64,000 nucleotides of DNA from Gemmatimonas groenlandica (GTDB lineage Bacteria > Gemmatimonadota > Gemmatimonadetes > Gemmatimonadales > Gemmatimonadaceae): positions 1,736,001 to 1,800,000 of the forward strand of contig NZ_CP053085.1 of assembly GCF_013004105.1 (NCBI RefSeq), written 5' to 3'. The translations under genes and the position numbers were made by a program. Shown piece after piece: positions 7,370-15,957 of this stretch. Below the pieces are notes generated by a model. It was not told the DNA's origin, searched no databases, and saw only the letters and a program-made list of their open reading frames with translations. Each line of letters opens with the position of its first letter. The first letter of the stretch is position 1.

Positions 7370-8829
7370 AACACCGGCTCGCCAGACACGCGCGTGCGTA
7401 CCGCTGGCGCGACGACCGGCTCGGCCATCGCGAGTCGAGCGACCGCCTTCGCCATGTCACCGAAGATGAACAGGTGTGCCGGATACATCGCGTACCAGTA
7501 AAGAAGTCCGAAAAGACCGCGCGGCGCGAAGAGCGCCGTCTGAATCAGCCGTGTGCCCTCGCCTTCGGGCACGGCCGAAAACTGCAACCACGCCTGTCCA
7601 GGCACGCGCATTTCAGCGCGCAGGCGTAACAGGCGCGGGCGCTCGACCATCTCCACCCGCCAAAAGTCGACCGCCTCTCCAAGATACAACCAAGCGGGGT
7701 CGCGGCGCCCGCGCCGCAGCCCGGGTCCGCCCACCATCCGGTCCAGAAAGCCCCGGATCTTCCAGAGCCAATTCCAAGCCAGCCACCCTTGATCGCCTCC
7801 CAGCCGACAGAAGGCCCGAAACACCTGATCGGGGCTGGCATCCACATAAATCGTGCGCGTCTCCTCCAGCACACCCTCCCGGTCACGCAGTTCGTACGAC
7901 GCGCCACCGCCCAGCGCGTCGCTCCACCGCGACTCCACGGCGTGTGCGGTCAGGCGCGAGAGGGCACGCTGGACCGCGGTGCGATAGGCCATCGGGCGCA
8001 CGTCGGGAAACAGCTCACGGGCCTTGGTGGTGTCGGCCAGCACCGGATGAGCGATGCCCTCAACCAGCGGCGTGGCCAGGCGCGACGGGATCGGCGTGAC
8101 CTTATCGATCCAGAGGGCGGCCAGTCTCGGCGACATCACCGGCACGGCGATAATCGTGCGACGAAGACCGCGCACCTCGGCGTAGCCGTGCAGCATGTCG
8201 CGGAACGAAAGGACGTCGGCGCCGCCGATCTCCACGATGCCGGACGGGCCATGCTCGCGGGCGCGAACCAAATACGTGAGCACGTCGCGCACCGCGATCG
8301 GTTGCACCTGATTCGTGATCCACTTCGGCGCGATCATGAACGGCAGGCGCTCGGCCAGGTAGCGTACCATTTCGAACGACGCCGACCCCGAACCCACAAT
8401 CGGCCCCGCGCGGAACTCCGTGGTTGGCAGTCCGCCTCGCAAGATGGCACCCGTCTCTCCGCGGCTCTGGAGATGCTCGCTGGCGTCGTGCGCATCCGGC
8501 ACGAGCCCGCCGAGGTAGATGCAGTGCTTCAGGGCACGCCCCGCCTGCACGAAATTCCGGGCGGCCACCCGGTCGCGCTCGGCGAAGTCCGTGGCGTGCG
8601 TCATGCTGTGCACGAGGTAATACGCCTGATCGACGCCGTCGAGCGCCCGGGCGAGCGAGGCCGCGTCGAACAAATCGCCGGTCACCACCTCGACATCGTG
8701 TTCCCACCACCGCCCGTGAATGCGGCGCGGGTCACGGACCAGCAGCCGCACCGGCACGCCCCGCTCCACCAATCGAGAGGTGAGGCGGCCGCCGATGTAG
8801 CCTGTGGCGCCGGTGACAAGCACGGTCAT
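7366..8829 (-). CDS. SDR family oxidoreductase with C-terminal DUF2867 domain
   Basis: The 487-residue product has an N-terminal Rossmann fold starting at once with VTGATGYIGGRL (TGxxGxxG). YYLVHSM and YLGGLVPD follow, typical of atypical/extended SDRs of the NAD(P)H-binding NmrA-like type. The C-terminal ~150 residues (TRTIYVDASPDQVFRAFCRL onward, WLWKIRGFLDRMVGGPG, then VDFWRVEMVERPRLLRLRAE) match my memory of DUF2867, a START-like lipid-binding fold. The enzyme's substrate is not known. The pairing of a nucleotide-binding reductase with a lipid-pocket domain, coupled to a membrane glycosyltransferase, suggests work on a lipid, which is an inference. It is transcribed away from the DUF4442 gene at 8914. 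Confidence 0.86.
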   Translation of the reverse strand: MTVLVTGATGYIGGRLTSRLVERGVPVRLLVRDPRRIHGRWWEHDVEVVTGDLFDAASLARALDGVDQAYYLVHSMTHATDFAERDRVAARNFVQAGRALKHCIYLGGLVPDAHDASEHLQSRGETGAILRGGLPTTEFRAGPIVGSGSASFEMVRYLAERLPFMIAPKWITNQVQPIAVRDVLTYLVRAREHGPSGIVEIGGADVLSFRDMLHGYAEVRGLRRTIIAVPVMSPRLAALWIDKVTPIPSRLATPLVEGIAHPVLADTTKARELFPDVRPMAYRTAVQRALSRLTAHAVESRWSDALGGGASYELRDREGVLEETRTIYVDASPDQVFRAFCRLGGDQGWLAWNWLWKIRGFLDRMVGGPGLRRGRRDPAWLYLGEAVDFWRVEMVERPRLLRLRAEMRVPGQAWLQFSAVPEGEGTRLIQTALFAPRGLFGLLYWYAMYPAHLFIFGDMAKAVARLAMAEPVVAPAVRTRVSGEPVL

Positions 8830-8913
8830 GCGGTGGGGACGGTGGCGGGTTCGGTGATCGGCACGTACGCTACCTAACGCTACGCCTCTTCCCTCCCCGC
8901 CGTTCCAATCTGC

Positions 8914-9420
8914 ATGCCTCGCGCCAATCCATCCCCGGGACGCCTCCTGCTGCGCAACTGGGAACGCTTTTCAGCTCTCCCCTTCGGCAAGCGCCTGTTC
9001 AGCTGGGCCGTGGGTCGCACGGCGCCGTACACGGGCTCGGTGGGTGGGGTGTACACCGACGTGCGTCCCGGCTACGCGAGGGTGGAGCTGCGCGACCGCA
9101 AGGCGGTGCGGAATCATCTGGCGTCGGTGCACGCCGTGGCACTGGTGAATCTGGCTGAGATGACCAGTGGGGTGGCGCTGATGACGGCGTTGCCGCCCGG
9201 CGTGCGCGGCATCGTGACCGGCTTGTCCATCGAGTATCTCAAGAAGGCGCGTGGCACGCTGGTGTGCACGACGACCGCGCACGCGCCGAGCGACGTGCCC
9301 GCGCCGATCACGCACGATGTGCAAGCGGACATCGCGAACGCCGACGGTGAGGTGGTGGCCCGATGCGTCGTGCATTGGCGACTCTCACCGCCCGATCCGT
9401 CACGGGAGTCGGCCCAATGA
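8914..9420 (+). CDS. DUF4442 hotdog-fold (PaaI-like thioesterase) protein
   Basis: The 168-residue product contains the hotdog core: GGVYTDVRPGYARVELRDRK, then NHLASVHAVALVNLAEMTSG as the long helix, and TGLSIEYLKKARGTLVCTTT. This pattern is the DUF4442 branch of acyl-CoA thioesterase-like proteins. The acyl substrate cannot be read from the sequence. It overlaps the next gene by ATGA at 9417-9420, so it is translationally coupled to the nitronate monooxygenase-acylase fusion. A shared role in handling an acylated or nitro compound is conceivable but unproven. Confidence 0.82.
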   Translation: MPRANPSPGRLLLRNWERFSALPFGKRLFSWAVGRTAPYTGSVGGVYTDVRPGYARVELRDRKAVRNHLASVHAVALVNLAEMTSGVALMTALPPGVRGIVTGLSIEYLKKARGTLVCTTTAHAPSDVPAPITHDVQADIANADGEVVARCVVHWRLSPPDPSRESAQ

Positions 9421-12400
9421 CGGACGTCGCTGCCCCGCCGGCGGGCGCGCTTTCGTTCGACACGCCGCTTACGCGACACGCGCACATTCGAGTGCCCCTG
9501 ATTTGCGGCCCCATGTATCCGTGCAGCAATCCCGAGTTGGTTGCCGCGGTCAGTGCCGCCGGCGCGCTCGGCATCGTGCAGCCGATCTCGCTCACCTACG
9601 TGCACGGCTACGACTTTCGCGAGGGGCTGCGCACGATCACCCGTCTCAGTGGCGGCGCGCCGATCGGCTTCAACGCGCTGATCGAAGCGTCGTCGAAGAC
9701 GTATCACAACCGCATGATCAAGTGGGTCGACATCGCGCTCGAAGAAGGCGTGCGATTCTTCCTCACGTCACTGGGTAATCCCAAGTGGGTGTGCGATCGC
9801 GTGCACGCGGTGGGCGGTGTGGTCTACCACGACATCACCGAGCTGAAGTGGGCCGAGAAGGGCCGCGATGGTGGGGTAGATGGACTCGTGGCGGTGAATC
9901 GTGAAGCGGGCGGCCACACCGGTTCACGCGATCCCCGCGCCTTGCTCGACGAAGTCAGCGCGCTCGGATTGCCCGTGGTCGCCGCCGGCGGCGTGGGCGC
10001 ACCCGACCAGTTCAAGGCCCTTCTCGACATGGGGTACGCGGGTGTCCAGTTGGGCACGCGCTTCATTGCCACGCCGGAGTGCAACTCCGACGACGCCTAC
10101 AAGTACGCGATCGTGGAGGCCAACTCCCGCGACATCGTGCTCACGGAACGCCTCACCGGCGTGCCGGTGTCGGTGATCCGCACGCCGTACGTGGAGAAAC
10201 TCGGCACGAAAGTGGGACCGATTTCCCGCTGGTTGTTCAAGGGACGCAAGACGAAGCATTGGATCCGTACCTTCTACGCGCTGCGCTCGCTCCGGCAGCT
10301 CAAGCGCTCAAGCGTGGATGGCGCGACGCAGGACTATTGGCAGGCCGGACGTAGCGTCGATGCCATTCATGAGATCAAACCCGCCGGAGAGATTGTGCGC
10401 GAGTTCGCAAGTGCGTTGACGAGTGCCGCCGTAAAAGCGGTCGTGTTGCTGGCGCTGTTGTTGGGGGCACCCGATCGCGCGAGCGCTCAGGCGCCGACCC
10501 AACAGATCACCGCCACGGGACTGCAGGCGCCGGTCACACTGGCGCGTGACTCAGCCGGCATCGTGCACATCGAGGCGGCGAGCGAACACGATCTGTTCTT
10601 CGCGCAGGGCTACAGTGCCGCACGCGATCGACTGTTCCAGCTCGAACTGTGGCGTCGACAGGCGACCGGCACCATGGCCGAAGTGCTCGGCCCTCGCTGG
10701 GTCTCGCGTGATCGTGCGTCGCGTCTGCTGCGCTATCGCGGGTCGATGACGTCGGAGCTCGCGCACTACCATCCGCGCGGCGCCAGCATCATCGGCGCAT
10801 TCGTGGATGGCGTGAACGCGTATGTGGACGAGGTGCGCGCCAACCCCGCGCTGATGCCGCAAGAGCTCACGTGGCTGGGCATCGCACCGCAACACTGGAC
10901 GCAAGCGGTGGTGATCTCGCGGCACAACGCGTTGGCCTCGAACGCGGCCGATGAACCGACGACCGCGCGCGCGGTACGCGAGATCGGCGAGGCAGCCGTC
11001 GCTCGACGCCGGCGCTACGAACTCTCACCCGTACGCCTGGGACTCGACTCGCTCGTGGCGCGCGCGCTCGACGCGGCGCCCGGCGCACGCATGCTGGCCG
11101 ACTACAACGACTTCAAGCAGGTGCCGAACTTTCGCACCGCGGAGTTGCCGCAGGCGTTGCGTCGCGTGGCACCGCCGGTCGATACGGCGACGCCCGCCTT
11201 CGATCGCTGGGAGAGCAACAACTGGGTGCTCGCCGGATCGCGTACGGCCAGCGGCAAGCCGATTGTGGCGAACGATCCGCACCGCACGATCGCGGCGCCG
11301 TCGTTGCGCTACATGGTGCACCTGAAGGCGCCGGGCTGGGATGTGATCGGCGGCGGCGAGCCGGCCATTCCCGGCGTCGCCATCGGGCACAACCAACACG
11401 GCGCGTGGGGACTCACCATCTTCGGCATCGATGCGGAAGACCTCTACACGTATCAGCTCGATGCCAAAGACCCGCGCTCGTATCGCTATCGCGGCGCCAG
11501 TGAGCGCATGCGCCAGATCATCGATACGATTCGCGTAAAGGGAGCGGCCCCGGTGGTCGTGACGCTGCAGTACACCCGTCATGGCCCGGTGCTCATGTCG
11601 GACGCGTCGAAGCGGGTGGCGATCGCGCTGCGCGCGGCGTGGCTCGAACCGGGTGGTGCCCCGTACCTCGCCAGCTTGCGACTCGATCAGGCGCGGACGT
11701 GGAGCGAAGCGCGCACGGCGCTGTCGTTTGCGCGGATGCCGGCGCTGAACTGGATCTGGGCGGACACCAGCGGTGCCATCGGCTGGCAAAGCGCCGGCAT
11801 CGCGCCGATTCGCAAGAACTGGGACGGCCTCGTCCCCGTGCCCGGCGATGGACGCTTCGAATGGAGCGGCTTCCTGCCCATTGCGAACCTTCCGCATGAG
11901 ACGTCGCCTGCACGCGGCTACGTCGGCACGGCCAACGCGCTCAACGTGGAGGCGTCGTACGCCAACAGCAACGCGCTTGCCCGCGTCTGGGCCGAGCCGT
12001 TCCGTCGTGATCGCTTGACCGAAGTGCTCGACACCACGCGTAAGGCCACGCTGTTGCAGATGATGGCGCTGCAGCACGACGAGACGGCGCTCGCGGCCCG
12101 GGCGCTGGTCCCGCTGATCAAACAGATCACGCTCACGAGCCCCGCCTCGATCGCCGCGCGCGACACCATGCTGCGCTGGAACGGTGTGCTGTCGGCCGAG
12201 TCGCGCGGCGCGGCCATTTATGCGGCATGGGAGCGCAAACTGCTCACACACACCGCCGACATCGTGCTGCCATTGGAGGCGCGTCCGCTGCTGCGCACGG
12301 TGTCGTTGTCGCAGACCATCGGCTGGCTGACCAACCCGGATTCACTCTTGGGCGAGAACCCGACGGTCGCGCGCGATTTCATTCTGTTCCGTTCGTTCAA

Positions 12401-12824
12401 CGAGGCGGTCTCTGACCTGTCGCGTCGCTTCGGCAAGGACATGGCAGACTGGCGGTACGGCGATGCGAAGATGCATCACGTACGTATCGCGCACCCGCTC
12501 GACGTGGTGATCGCCGACTCGATCCGTTCGCGCTTGTCACCCGGACCACTTGCCCGAGGCGGCTATGCCAACACGCTCAACGCCACCGGCAACACCGACA
12601 ACCAGACGGCCGGCGCCAGTTTTCGCGTGGTGATGGATCTCGCGAACTGGGACGGTGCCATGGTGACGAACACGCCCGGGCAAAGCGGCGACCCGCGTAG
12701 TCCGTACTACAGCAATCTCTTCGGACCGTGGGTACGAGGAGAATACTCGCCGCTACCGTACTCGCCGCGAGCGGTGCGGGCGAGGACGGCCGAGACCGTC
12801 GTGCTGCGGCCGTCACTGCGATAG
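9417..12824 (+). CDS. nitronate monooxygenase fused in frame to a secreted S45 penicillin acylase
   Basis: This is one uninterrupted 1135-codon frame. Residues 1-~330 are a complete FMN-dependent nitronate monooxygenase: LICGPMYPCSNPELVAAVS, then NREAGGHTGSRDPRALLDEV and VVAAGGVGAPDQFKALLDMG (phosphate-binding loop), then GVQLGTRFIATPEC. Residues ~337-357 form a typical signal peptide (AVVLLALLLG, cleavage after ASA357). From ~358 onward it is a full penicillin-acylase Ntn hydrolase. The DSAGIVHIEA start and AAxDRLFQLELWRRQATG are family hallmarks, Ser600 in ESNNWVLAG is the predicted autoprocessed N-terminal nucleophile, and NDPH follows. A cytosolic flavoenzyme joined to an exported hydrolase is topologically odd. 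No stop separates the halves. An internal GTG at 10395 could start the acylase alone. Each half is certain; how they are made is not. Confidence 0.88.
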   Translation: MTDVAAPPAGALSFDTPLTRHAHIRVPLICGPMYPCSNPELVAAVSAAGALGIVQPISLTYVHGYDFREGLRTITRLSGGAPIGFNALIEASSKTYHNRMIKWVDIALEEGVRFFLTSLGNPKWVCDRVHAVGGVVYHDITELKWAEKGRDGGVDGLVAVNREAGGHTGSRDPRALLDEVSALGLPVVAAGGVGAPDQFKALLDMGYAGVQLGTRFIATPECNSDDAYKYAIVEANSRDIVLTERLTGVPVSVIRTPYVEKLGTKVGPISRWLFKGRKTKHWIRTFYALRSLRQLKRSSVDGATQDYWQAGRSVDAIHEIKPAGEIVREFASALTSAAVKAVVLLALLLGAPDRASAQAPTQQITATGLQAPVTLARDSAGIVHIEAASEHDLFFAQGYSAARDRLFQLELWRRQATGTMAEVLGPRWVSRDRASRLLRYRGSMTSELAHYHPRGASIIGAFVDGVNAYVDEVRANPALMPQELTWLGIAPQHWTQAVVISRHNALASNAADEPTTARAVREIGEAAVARRRRYELSPVRLGLDSLVARALDAAPGARMLADYNDFKQVPNFRTAELPQALRRVAPPVDTATPAFDRWESNNWVLAGSRTASGKPIVANDPHRTIAAPSLRYMVHLKAPGWDVIGGGEPAIPGVAIGHNQHGAWGLTIFGIDAEDLYTYQLDAKDPRSYRYRGASERMRQIIDTIRVKGAAPVVVTLQYTRHGPVLMSDASKRVAIALRAAWLEPGGAPYLASLRLDQARTWSEARTALSFARMPALNWIWADTSGAIGWQSAGIAPIRKNWDGLVPVPGDGRFEWSGFLPIANLPHETSPARGYVGTANALNVEASYANSNALARVWAEPFRRDRLTEVLDTTRKATLLQMMALQHDETALAARALVPLIKQITLTSPASIAARDTMLRWNGVLSAESRGAAIYAAWERKLLTHTADIVLPLEARPLLRTVSLSQTIGWLTNPDSLLGENPTVARDFILFRSFNEAVSDLSRRFGKDMADWRYGDAKMHHVRIAHPLDVVIADSIRSRLSPGPLARGGYANTLNATGNTDNQTAGASFRVVMDLANWDGAMVTNTPGQSGDPRSPYYSNLFGPWVRGEYSPLPYSPRAVRARTAETVVLRPSLR
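10386..10397 (+). promoter_or_regulatory. candidate internal ribosome-binding site and GTG start for the acylase half
   Basis: GGAG at 10386-10389 lies 5 nt before an in-frame GTG at 10395-10397. Initiation there would give MREFASALTSAAVK followed by a hydrophobic core and an ASA cleavage site, a well-formed signal peptide for the acylase. It is offered as the way the exported half could be produced separately. It rests on sequence only. Confidence 0.45.
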
Positions 12825-12828
12825 CAAC

Positions 12829-13003
12829 CGAAACAAACAGTTCCTGACTGACGCGGATACGAACCGATAGCAACAGACAGCATAGATCAGCCCCGCGTAT
12901 TCGACGGCGCTGTCGCGAGACTGATCCAAAATACATTTGTTTGATCTGTTGCTATCAGTTCGTACCCGTTCGTATCCGTGTCAGTCAGGAGCCGTTGTTT
13001 CCG
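12829..13003. repeat. long intergenic inverted repeat 3
   Basis: The left arm 12829-12876 matches the reverse complement of 12946-13003, including exact blocks TCCTGACTGAC, CGGATACGAAC and GATAGCAACAG. The right arm contains an extra ~11 bp that duplicates part of the GTACGAAC block. The interior is about 69 bp. It begins 5 bp after the acylase stop and ends 84 bp before the next gene. Like repeats 1 and 2, it could fold into a long imperfect hairpin when transcribed. Confidence 0.88.
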
Positions 13004-13087
13004 CTCCAATCCCCAAGTCTGTTGAAGCCAAGTACCACTGTCATATCTAGGATTCGAATCAGCATTTCCTCAACACGGAGCCTCCCG

Positions 13088-13738
13088 ATGCTCGCTTACC
13101 GCCTGCCGCTCACCCTCGCCACCGCATTCCTCGCGACAACCACCCCAACGCGTCCCACCCCGCAACAGGACATGTCGTTCTTCATCACCAGCGTGGGCTC
13201 CGGCAATGGCGCGGCACTCGGCGGACTTGAAGGCGCCGACAAACACTGCACGACGCTCGCCGAAGCGGCCGGTGTACGCGGCAAGACGTGGCATGCCTAC
13301 CTGAGTCAGCAGGCGCTCGACGGCAAGTCGGCCGTGAATGCGCGCGACCGCATCGGCAAGGGCCCGTGGAAGAACGCCAAGGGCGTGGTGGTGGCCACCA
13401 GCGTCGATGATCTGCACAGCGACAACAACAAGTTGTCGAAGGACAACAGCATCACCGAGAAGGGCATGGTGGTGAACGGTCGTGGTGACACGCCGAACAC
13501 GCACGATGTCATGACGGGGTCGACGCTCGACGGCCGCGTGTCCACCGACGCCGGCGACAGTACCTGTAAGAACTGGACGAGCGGCGGCGAAGGCGCGGCG
13601 CTGGTCGGTCATCACGATCGCCAGGGCGGCGGTGTCAATCCGACGTCGTGGGTTTTTGCCCACCCGTCGCGCGGATGCAGTCAGGAGAATCTGAAAGCAT
13701 CCGGCGGGGCTGGACTCTTCTACTGCTTTGCCGTCTAG
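13088..13738 (+). CDS. conserved secreted protein, unknown function
   Basis: The 216-residue product starts at an ATG with GGAG just upstream (13077-13080). Residues 1-~24 look like a signal peptide. The mature part opens MSFFITSVGSGNGAALGGLE and GADKHCTTLAEAAG, then WHAYLSQQ, NARDRIGKGPW, and it ends HPSRGCSQENLKASGGAGLF-YCF. I recognise this as a recurrent environmental family whose GADxxC and TCxNWTS segments recall endostatin-like DUF1554 surface proteins. I know no assigned activity. Four cysteines in the mature part could form two disulfides. Its last 4 nt overlap the end of the convergent S9 peptidase gene. Confidence 0.72.
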   Translation: MLAYRLPLTLATAFLATTTPTRPTPQQDMSFFITSVGSGNGAALGGLEGADKHCTTLAEAAGVRGKTWHAYLSQQALDGKSAVNARDRIGKGPWKNAKGVVVATSVDDLHSDNNKLSKDNSITEKGMVVNGRGDTPNTHDVMTGSTLDGRVSTDAGDSTCKNWTSGGEGAALVGHHDRQGGGVNPTSWVFAHPSRGCSQENLKASGGAGLFYCFAV

Positions 13739-15957
13739 TTCGCCGCTGTGCCGGCCTTCACGCCCTGCAGCCAGAACGCAAACCACTGCCGGATCCGCCC
13801 CAGGCGGTCCACCAGCAGCCAGGGCTCACCGGTCCGTGACAGGTCGTGGTTGGAGCGCGGATAGCGCACCATCTCCACCGGCACGCCCTGCTTCTTGAGT
13901 GACATGAACCAGATCTCCGCACTCCCCATCGGGGTGCGGTGATCTTCTTCACTCTGCACGAGCAACATCGGCGTCTTCACCTTCTGCACGTAGCGGATCG
14001 GAGACAGCGTGTCGTACAGCGCCTGATTGTCCCACGGCTTGCCGTAAAATTCGAACTCGGTGAGTCCCTGCGCGTCGCTGCTGCCGTACCAGTACGTCCA
14101 ATCGGTAATCGTGCGATCGGTCTCGATCGCCTTGAAGCGATCGGTCTTGGTGGCCAACCACGTCGTCATGAAGCCACCGTACGAGCCGCCGGTCGCGCCC
14201 ATCTTCGTGCTGTCCACATCAGGACGCGCCGCGACGATGTCGACCGACTTCATGAGATCCTCGTAGTCTTCCATGCCCCAGCGACCGCGCGTGCTGTACG
14301 TGAAGTCGGCACCGTATCCGCTCGAGCCACGTGGGTTCGTGAAGAGCACGAACATGCCCTGCGCCGCGAGATTCTGGAACTCGTCGAACCAGCCTTCGCC
14401 GTACGCCGAGTGCGGGCCGCCGTGAATGTAGATCACCATCGGGTACTTCTTGCCCTGCGTGTAGCCGTACGGTTTCATCAGCCACCCTTCGATCTCCATG
14501 TTGCCGACGCTCTTGTAGGTAAAGCGTTCGGCATCGCTCCACACGACATCCTTGTTCACGTCGTCATTGAAGTGCGTGAGCTGACGTTCACCGACGCCAT
14601 CGGCCGAGGCCACGAAGAGTTCCGTGGGTTTTGTCATGGAGGTCGACGTGTACGCCATCATCTTGCCCGCGGCGTCGTAGCTCGCACCGCGCAGCTGACG
14701 ACGACCACCGACCAGTTCCTTCGGTGCCGACTTTCCAGTGAGATCGGCGCGCAGGATTGCCGAACGTCCACCGATGTCGGCCGCGAACTGCAGGTTGCCG
14801 GTGGTCAGCCAGTTGAGTGAGCCCGGCTCGAACTGCCAGTCGCCGAGGAGGTTGCGCGGCGTGCCGCCGGCCAAGTCCACGACATAGATGCGAGCCGACT
14901 TGATGCGCGACGGACGACCCACGAACGCGAGCTGCTTGCTGTCGGGCGACCACGTGATGTCCGACTCGGCGCCCATCCACTCGCTCACCTTGCGCGGCGT
15001 GCCGCCGGTGCTCGCCATGACGTAGAGATCGGTGTCGTTGCGATCGGCCTCATCGCGCGCCTTGTTGTACGGCAGCTTGGCGAGTGAGTCACGCTCGAGG
15101 TCCATCACCGAATCCGGACGCAGTCGCGCGTCGGCGATGAAGGCAATCCACTTGCCGTCGGGGGACACTTCGGGCGAACGGTGCGAGTACAGTGTAGTCG
15201 TCAGCTGCTGCTTGGCCGTGTCGCCTACCGTCTGGCGCCAGAGCTGCGCCGGACGCCAGCTGCGCGCTTCGGCCCGACCCGGGACAAAGCCCACACCGTT
15301 CACCTTGTACGACATGTCCGTCACGTGCCGGCCGTCAAACCGCGACGGTTCGGCCGGGCGCGTGATCGCATCGAACGTCGGCTTGGCCATCGGCTGCATG
15401 CGGGCGAACGGATTCGTGGCGTTTCGCGTCGCGGTGTCCCGACGGGCGGGTTCGGTGAACACCGCAAAGGCGCCGTCCAGCGGCATGGAACCGTTCGGAT
15501 ACGTACCAATCTGAATCGCTTCGCCGCTGGGCTGATCGAGTCGAATCGCCCACGTACTCCCCTGCCCACCGGCTCGCGGCGAGGTGAAGAACAGGTACTT
15601 ACCGTCGGGCGACCAGCGCGGGTTGCTGCTTTCGGTGCTCGGCGACGTCCACCGCTGCGGCTCGCCGCCGGCGGTATTCACGACCCAGATCTCGTTGTGC
15701 CGCTTGTTCTCGGCTTCGACGGCTTTGGTGACGGTCATCGCCACGCGCTTGCCGTCGGGTGAAACCGATGGACTGCTCACGTTCACGACGCGATACCAGT
15801 CGGCCAGCATCATCGCTCGCGGCCCCTTCGGGAGCTTGGTCGCGGCCTGCGAGGCTGGCGGCTGCTGCGCCACAACCACGCTGGGGAGAGCGAGTAGAAC
15901 GGCAGCCAACATCGCCGCACGGCGGGACGAGTGGCTGCAGGAGGTCAGTCTGACCAT
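13735..15957 (-). CDS. secreted S9 family prolyl oligopeptidase-like peptidase
   Basis: The product has 740 residues when started at the ATG at 15955-15957, which gives a good signal peptide (MVRLTSCSHSSRRAAMLAAV, cleavage near VVVAQQ). A longer upstream frame exists but is not family-like. The N-terminal half is a beta-propeller with PD40-like WSPDGKYLFF, VSPDGKWIAF and WSPDSKQLAF repeats. The C-terminal alpha/beta-hydrolase carries MVIYIHGGPHS, the nucleophile elbow GGSYGGFMTTW, the acid in QSEEDHRTP and the catalytic His in RSNHDLSRTGEP. It is probably a periplasmic dipeptidyl/acylaminoacyl peptidase that scavenges peptides. It converges on the secreted protein gene at 13738. Confidence 0.92.
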   Translation of the reverse strand: MVRLTSCSHSSRRAAMLAAVLLALPSVVVAQQPPASQAATKLPKGPRAMMLADWYRVVNVSSPSVSPDGKRVAMTVTKAVEAENKRHNEIWVVNTAGGEPQRWTSPSTESSNPRWSPDGKYLFFTSPRAGGQGSTWAIRLDQPSGEAIQIGTYPNGSMPLDGAFAVFTEPARRDTATRNATNPFARMQPMAKPTFDAITRPAEPSRFDGRHVTDMSYKVNGVGFVPGRAEARSWRPAQLWRQTVGDTAKQQLTTTLYSHRSPEVSPDGKWIAFIADARLRPDSVMDLERDSLAKLPYNKARDEADRNDTDLYVMASTGGTPRKVSEWMGAESDITWSPDSKQLAFVGRPSRIKSARIYVVDLAGGTPRNLLGDWQFEPGSLNWLTTGNLQFAADIGGRSAILRADLTGKSAPKELVGGRRQLRGASYDAAGKMMAYTSTSMTKPTELFVASADGVGERQLTHFNDDVNKDVVWSDAERFTYKSVGNMEIEGWLMKPYGYTQGKKYPMVIYIHGGPHSAYGEGWFDEFQNLAAQGMFVLFTNPRGSSGYGADFTYSTRGRWGMEDYEDLMKSVDIVAARPDVDSTKMGATGGSYGGFMTTWLATKTDRFKAIETDRTITDWTYWYGSSDAQGLTEFEFYGKPWDNQALYDTLSPIRYVQKVKTPMLLVQSEEDHRTPMGSAEIWFMSLKKQGVPVEMVRYPRSNHDLSRTGEPWLLVDRLGRIRQWFAFWLQGVKAGTAAN

